A stretch of DNA of 17,274 bases from Verrucomicrobiota bacterium. Its GTDB lineage: Bacteria > Verrucomicrobiota > Verrucomicrobiia > Opitutales > Opitutaceae. The stretch lies in contig JAEWNN010000021.1 in the NCBI GenBank assembly GCA_023457035.1, forward strand, positions 1-17,274. The letters are read 5' to 3'. Each line of letters opens with the position of its first letter. The stretch's first letter is position 1. Under the pieces are notes generated by a model. It was not told where the DNA came from. It made no database searches and saw only the letters and a program-made list of their open reading frames with translations. Below are positions 13,909 to 17,274 of the stretch, piece by piece. A program made the translations under genes and the position numbers.

Positions 13909-15708
13909 TCACTCGCCTTCGCCCACCGCAGGAGCCGCCCCCGCCTTCTTCCCTCGTTTCACCGGCGGCGGGATGATAGCCTCCGGCGCCGCACCGGCCG
14001 GCACGGGGAACTCGACCCAGACCATGTCCTTCTTCCCGCCGATCCGCAGCGGATGCGCCAACACGCGCCCGGCGAGGCGCGGCGCCAACTCCGCCCAATG
14101 GCGACCGAGGAAGACGATGATGCCCGACTTCTCGCGCGCCAGCGTCACCTCCACCTCTTCCGGTGTGCGCAGCTCGCGCCCCGGCCGCTCAACGTAGAAG
14201 GGCACGATGGCCAGTTGGTGGCCGTAGACATGGATCGGTTGCCCGGGCGCGAGCCGTCGCTGCGCCTCGGGTACCAGCGCCAGCGGCGCCTTCACCGGGT
14301 TGAGCGCCGGCACCACCACCGCGCCAGCGATGACGAGCAGCACGAAGATCGTCGCCGCAAACCTGCCGAACCAGCGCAAGGAAAGCTGTTCGCGGCGCAG
14401 CGTCCGCGCCAGCCACACCCCACCGGCGAGCATCGGCACACCGAGGGCGAGCAACCGCCACGGCAGCGCCGCGCCATCCATCCCCGCCGTCGCCTTCGCC
14501 AACTTCAGCCCGAGTCTCCCGTCGGCCGGGATCACATTGTAGGCGATCGCCCCCGCACACCCGCCCACACCGATGAGCAGCACCAATCCGGTCGCCAACC
14601 AGCCGGTCGTGGACGTCCAACGCCGCGGGAGCGCGCCGAACCGCGGCCACGCCGCCGCCACCAGCAGCGCCGCCGCCGGATAGAGCGCGAGGATGTACAT
14701 CTGCCGCTTCCCGGAAAACAGGGAAAACATCACGAAGATGAACAGAAACCAGCCGAGCAGCCGCCGCCGCAACACCCCCGCCCCGAGGGCGACGTACGCC
14801 GCCGGCAGGAAGATCGTCCAGGGCAGGAACTCCACCGGGAAATGAGTCAGGTAGTAGTAGATCGGATTCGCGTGGTCCTCCGCCCGCAGCATTCGCCCGA
14901 TGAACTTCACGCCGAACATTGTCCGGAAATACTCGTCCGGCCCATGCCCGATCCAGCGCGCCGCCGCCAGCCACGCCGCGAGCGGCGCCAACGCAACCGG
15001 GAGGCCCCACGCCCAGTGCAAGCGGCGCAGCTTCGCGCCCTCGCCGGCCGCCCACGTCGCCGCGATGTAGCTGCCGAGCACCACCGGCAGCGCCACCGGG
15101 CCCTTCGCAAACGTCCCGAGCCCGAGCAGCCCGTACGCCGCCAACAGCCGCCAGCGCCGGTCGTCGTCGTTGTACGCGAAGAGATGATGGAGCGCCGCCA
15201 GGCAGAACCCGAACAGCAGCGCGTCGGTCCGGCCCCAGCCGCCCTCCTGCCAGACCAGGAACGCCGTCATCGTCACGAGCACCGCGCGCCACGCTGTCGC
15301 GGGGTCGGCCGTCCAGCGCTGCGCCAGCCGCGCGATCGCCCACAGCCCGAGGATCATGCCAAACAGGCTGGGGAGCCGGGCCGAAATGCCGTTGATCTCG
15401 CCACCAGTGAACACGCTCGCCGCGGCGTTGATCAACCAGAACAGCAGCGCCGGCTTGTCGGGATAGAGGTCGCCGTTGACGTGCATCACCAGCCACCCGT
15501 TGGTGCCGTCCGTCGGCGCCGACTCGCGCATCTCGCGCGCCACGTACGCGTACCGCGCCTCGTCCGGCGCCCACAGTCCGCGTTGCCAATACTGGCCGAG
15601 CCACAACAGGACCGGGAGGAGAATCAACGCCCAGACGGGCGGACACGTACGGAACAGCGCCATGCGGGCACGCTGTTGGTCGGGCGAGGGGCGGCAAGCG
15701 ACGATCAT
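13909..15708 (-). CDS. PMT/ArnT-like membrane glycosyltransferase (GT39/GT83-type)
   Basis: This 599-residue membrane protein has about a dozen hydrophobic helices and a soluble C-terminal part. The first periplasmic loop has the family acidic pair in WAPDEARYAYVAREM (D49 and E50 from the start used here), followed by PDKPALLFWL. These are typical of dolichyl- or undecaprenyl-phosphate-sugar-dependent transferases such as ArnT, which add sugars to lipid A, or of protein mannosyltransferases. The start at 15706-15708 overlaps the GT25 stop as ATGA, suggesting translational coupling; an alternative ATG at 15663 would give MALFRTCPPV and remove 15 residues. The C-terminal tail is Lys/Gly/Ala-rich. 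The acceptor and sugar cannot be decided from sequence. The next gene downstream is tRNA-Ser. Confidence 0.88.
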   Translation of the reverse strand: MIVACRPSPDQQRARMALFRTCPPVWALILLPVLLWLGQYWQRGLWAPDEARYAYVAREMRESAPTDGTNGWLVMHVNGDLYPDKPALLFWLINAAASVFTGGEINGISARLPSLFGMILGLWAIARLAQRWTADPATAWRAVLVTMTAFLVWQEGGWGRTDALLFGFCLAALHHLFAYNDDDRRWRLLAAYGLLGLGTFAKGPVALPVVLGSYIAATWAAGEGAKLRRLHWAWGLPVALAPLAAWLAAARWIGHGPDEYFRTMFGVKFIGRMLRAEDHANPIYYYLTHFPVEFLPWTIFLPAAYVALGAGVLRRRLLGWFLFIFVMFSLFSGKRQMYILALYPAAALLVAAAWPRFGALPRRWTSTTGWLATGLVLLIGVGGCAGAIAYNVIPADGRLGLKLAKATAGMDGAALPWRLLALGVPMLAGGVWLARTLRREQLSLRWFGRFAATIFVLLVIAGAVVVPALNPVKAPLALVPEAQRRLAPGQPIHVYGHQLAIVPFYVERPGRELRTPEEVEVTLAREKSGIIVFLGRHWAELAPRLAGRVLAHPLRIGGKKDMVWVEFPVPAGAAPEAIIPPPVKRGKKAGAAPAVGEGE

Positions 15709-16463
15709 GCCGCCGCCGCGCGCCAGCGCCGCCGTTGCCCCCGCACCCGGCACCACGAGCCCAGGTTGTGCAGCCAAAAGGTGAAGGCGAAGGCCATCCG
15801 CGTCAGCCGGCGCTTCTTCCTCCGGTCGAAACGCCACGCCTCGCTCGCCGTTCCCGGCGCTTCGCTCACCGGGAAGGGGTCCAGCCCCACCACCTCGACC
15901 TTGGTCTCCCACCAGCACTGCATGTCGATGTCGACCGGCCGCATGATGCGGCGCTGGCCGCGCAGCAAACGCTCTGCCCCCCTCCGGCTGACCGCATAGC
16001 CCTGGGTGCCCGCCGGAATCTTGTAGAAGGCGACCACGTCGAACTCGCCCGCGCGCCCCAGCCGCCACGTCTTGCGCCGCCGCCAACCCTTGGAGAGCTT
16101 CACCAGGTCCCAGTCCTGCGGCAGTTGGGCGATCGCCGCCGGCACCTCGCGAAACGTCGGCGCGAGCACCACATCGTCCTCCAGCACGATCGCCCAGTCG
16201 AGCCCCTCGTCGAGCACGCGTTGCCAGCACACCCGGTGGCTCTGGTAGGTCCCGATGTCGCCGTTCTCCATCGGGCGGAAGTACCACTCGTTCCCGCGCG
16301 GCGCGGAGCGCAGCGCCGGGTCGAGGAAGCGGCCGTCGACCCCCGGCACGCGGGTGTACGCCACGTCGAGACTGCGCAACTGCTGGTCGATCCGCGCCAG
16401 CCGTTCGGGGGAACGATCGAGATTGATGAGGAAGACCGAGGAACTCACAGCGCGCCATGCCAT
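15705..16463 (-). CDS. GT25-family glycosyltransferase (LPS biosynthesis type)
   Basis: This 252-residue protein resembles family-25 glycosyltransferases that add sugars to LPS or lipooligosaccharide. Visible signatures are SVFLINLDRSPERLARI near the N-terminus (8-24), the SHRVCWQ segment around 75-81, and AIVLEDDV at 91-98 containing the LEDD acidic motif expected for metal or nucleotide-sugar binding. GTQGYAVSRRGAERLL at about 152-167 is also family-like. The start MAWRAVSSS was chosen as closest to the family N-terminus; a GTG 36 nt upstream (16499) is possible. It overlaps the downstream PMT-like gene by 4 nt and probably forms a two-gene operon with it. It is divergent from the plus-strand kinase-like gene. 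Confidence 0.9.
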   Translation of the reverse strand: MAWRAVSSSVFLINLDRSPERLARIDQQLRSLDVAYTRVPGVDGRFLDPALRSAPRGNEWYFRPMENGDIGTYQSHRVCWQRVLDEGLDWAIVLEDDVVLAPTFREVPAAIAQLPQDWDLVKLSKGWRRRKTWRLGRAGEFDVVAFYKIPAGTQGYAVSRRGAERLLRGQRRIMRPVDIDMQCWWETKVEVVGLDPFPVSEAPGTASEAWRFDRRKKRRLTRMAFAFTFWLHNLGSWCRVRGQRRRWRAAAA

Positions 16464-16534
16464 GCGGCTCACGACGGAGGACAACCAAAATTCCCGCACA
16501 ATGGAGCACCCACCGCGTTCTTGCCCCCGCCCGC

Positions 16535-16660
16535 GCTCCTGCTCCTACTCCTCCGTCTTCCGGTTACCGGTAGCCAGTGACCAGTGCCCAGTTACCTGTT
16601 GCCGGTTGCCAGTCACCGCCCTCCGTCCTCCGTCCTCTGAACACCGACCACAGTCCACTG
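16535..16660. repeat. Continuous 18-unit heptad array beside the GT25 gene
   Basis: Reading from 16535 in steps of 7 gives 18 successive units in unbroken register, most with CCG or CCA at positions 5-7. The sequence type drifts along the array: GCTCCTG and TCCTCCG at the start, GTTACCG, GTGACCA and GTTGCCG in the middle, CCCTCCG and TCCTCCG next, and ACCACAG and TCCACTG at the end. It lies in the 266-nt divergent spacer upstream of both the GT25 gene and the kinase-like gene. Confidence 0.88.
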
Positions 16661-16673
16661 CCGCAAAGCGGCA

Positions 16674-16699
16674 CCCTCCATAGCCTTGGCGAAGGAGGG
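16674..16699. repeat. Small palindrome before the kinase-like gene
   Basis: CCCTCC (16674-16679) can pair with GGAGGG (16694-16699), or CCTT with AAGG around GGCG (16684-16695). It follows the heptad array and precedes the likely start of the plus-strand gene by about 30 nt. Confidence 0.45.
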
Positions 16700-16729
16700 C
16701 CGTCCGCCTGCACCTCGCTCGCCGCGCTC

Positions 16730-17274
16730 GTGCCCGATTGTGCCTACGTCGGTGAGATCGCCGCGCCCTACGCCACGCCGGAGTTCGCCCGCTGGCTCGT
16801 CGGATTGCCGGCCACGTTCGCCGCGCGCGATGCCGACCTCGTCTATCGCCTCCGCAACAAGATCTACCGCATCGCCGATCCCGCCGCGCCCGCCGGGCCC
16901 GGATTCTGCATCAAATCATTCAAGGCCCCGCCGCTCCTGCGCTCGCTCGCCTACCGCCGCATCGGCAGCAAGGCCGCCCGCTCCCACCGCTTCGCGCTCC
17001 ACCTCCGTGCCCACGGCGCCGGCACGACCGACCCCGTCGCCTACTTCGAGCACTGGTCCGGCCCGCGCCTCGTCGAGAGCTACCTCGTCACCCGCTTCCT
17101 CGAGGGCAGCACCGACCTCTACTCCGAGATGTCGCGCCTCCTCCGCGACGACCCCGACGCCGCCAAGTACATCGCGCTCCTCCGCTTCGCCGCCGACGCC
17201 GTCCGCCGGATGCACGACAGCGGCTACGTCCACAACGACCTCGGCGGCCAGAACCTCCTCCTGCGCCGCACCGG
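16730..17274 (+). CDS. LPS (Kdo/WaaP-type) kinase-like protein, 5' portion
   Basis: This open frame runs off the right edge. It encodes a protein-kinase-fold protein with the catalytic-loop motif HNDLGGQNLLL; the HxD aspartate is at about residue 170 counted from the GTG at 16730. A candidate ATP-binding lysine (about residue 62, FCIKSFK) lies where a beta-3 lysine is expected. This resembles the Kdo/WaaP (InaA-like) lipopolysaccharide-kinase group, which phosphorylates LPS core sugars; a related small-molecule kinase is possible. The start is uncertain. The frame is open upstream into the palindrome and heptads, there is no in-frame ATG nearby, and GTG at 16730 is the first reasonable choice. 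Its place next to two glycosyltransferases supports an envelope role. The frame is read directly from the last 545 bases. Confidence 0.72.
   Translation, partial: MPDCAYVGEIAAPYATPEFARWLVGLPATFAARDADLVYRLRNKIYRIADPAAPAGPGFCIKSFKAPPLLRSLAYRRIGSKAARSHRFALHLRAHGAGTTDPVAYFEHWSGPRLVESYLVTRFLEGSTDLYSEMSRLLRDDPDAAKYIALLRFAADAVRRMHDSGYVHNDLGGQNLLLRRT

Noticed and set aside
15709..16509. Long upstream extension of the PMT-like gene
   Set aside because: It overlaps the GT25 gene in a shifted frame and does not resemble a glycosyltransferase N-terminus.
16535..16660. CRISPR array
   Set aside because: The units are 7 nt with no spacers of constant size and no long direct repeats.

Overview
The window comes from a GC-rich bacterium. 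The gene order, the intergenic repeat types and the near-absence of Shine-Dalgarno sequences fit a Verrucomicrobiota member, perhaps Opitutaceae. That placement is inference from gene content; nothing in the window proves it.

Layout. Positions 1-11287 are a minus-strand complex I (NADH:quinone oxidoreductase) operon, transcribed right to left as nuoB-C-D-E-F-G-H-I-J-K-L-M, with only the first 25 codons of nuoM inside the left edge. nuoB and nuoC/nuoD are separate genes. The usual first gene, nuoA, is not upstream of nuoB. Positions 11288-12237 hold no credible gene but carry a dense set of inverted repeats of several sequence families. Minus-strand genes follow: a CNNM/CorC-type membrane protein (12238-13575), tRNA-Ser(GGA) with encoded CCA (13695-13782), a PMT/ArnT-like membrane glycosyltransferase (13909-15708) and an overlapping GT25-family glycosyltransferase (15705-16463). 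After a repeat-filled divergent spacer, a plus-strand LPS-kinase-like gene (from about 16730) runs off the right edge.

How the genes work together. NuoE/F/G form the NADH-oxidising module, NuoB/C/D/I the quinone-reducing connecting module, and NuoH/J/K/L/M the proton-pumping membrane arm. The right-hand genes look like cell-envelope (LPS or lipid A) modification functions.

Most striking signal. Five distal nuo spacers (B-C-D-E-F-G-H spacers are short; H-I, I-J, J-K, K-L and L-M are 99-168 nt) and the spacer beside the GT25 gene are filled by short-period repeats. The period is mostly 7 nt, and 8-10 nt in some families. They are often arranged as two facing arms of an inverted repeat. Each spacer uses a different sequence, but period and facing-arm layout recur. 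In two places the repeats reach into the stop codon of the upstream gene. Second in interest are a codon-usage mosaic in the middle of nuoL and the missing nuoA. All sequence comparisons were made by eye; no database search was run.
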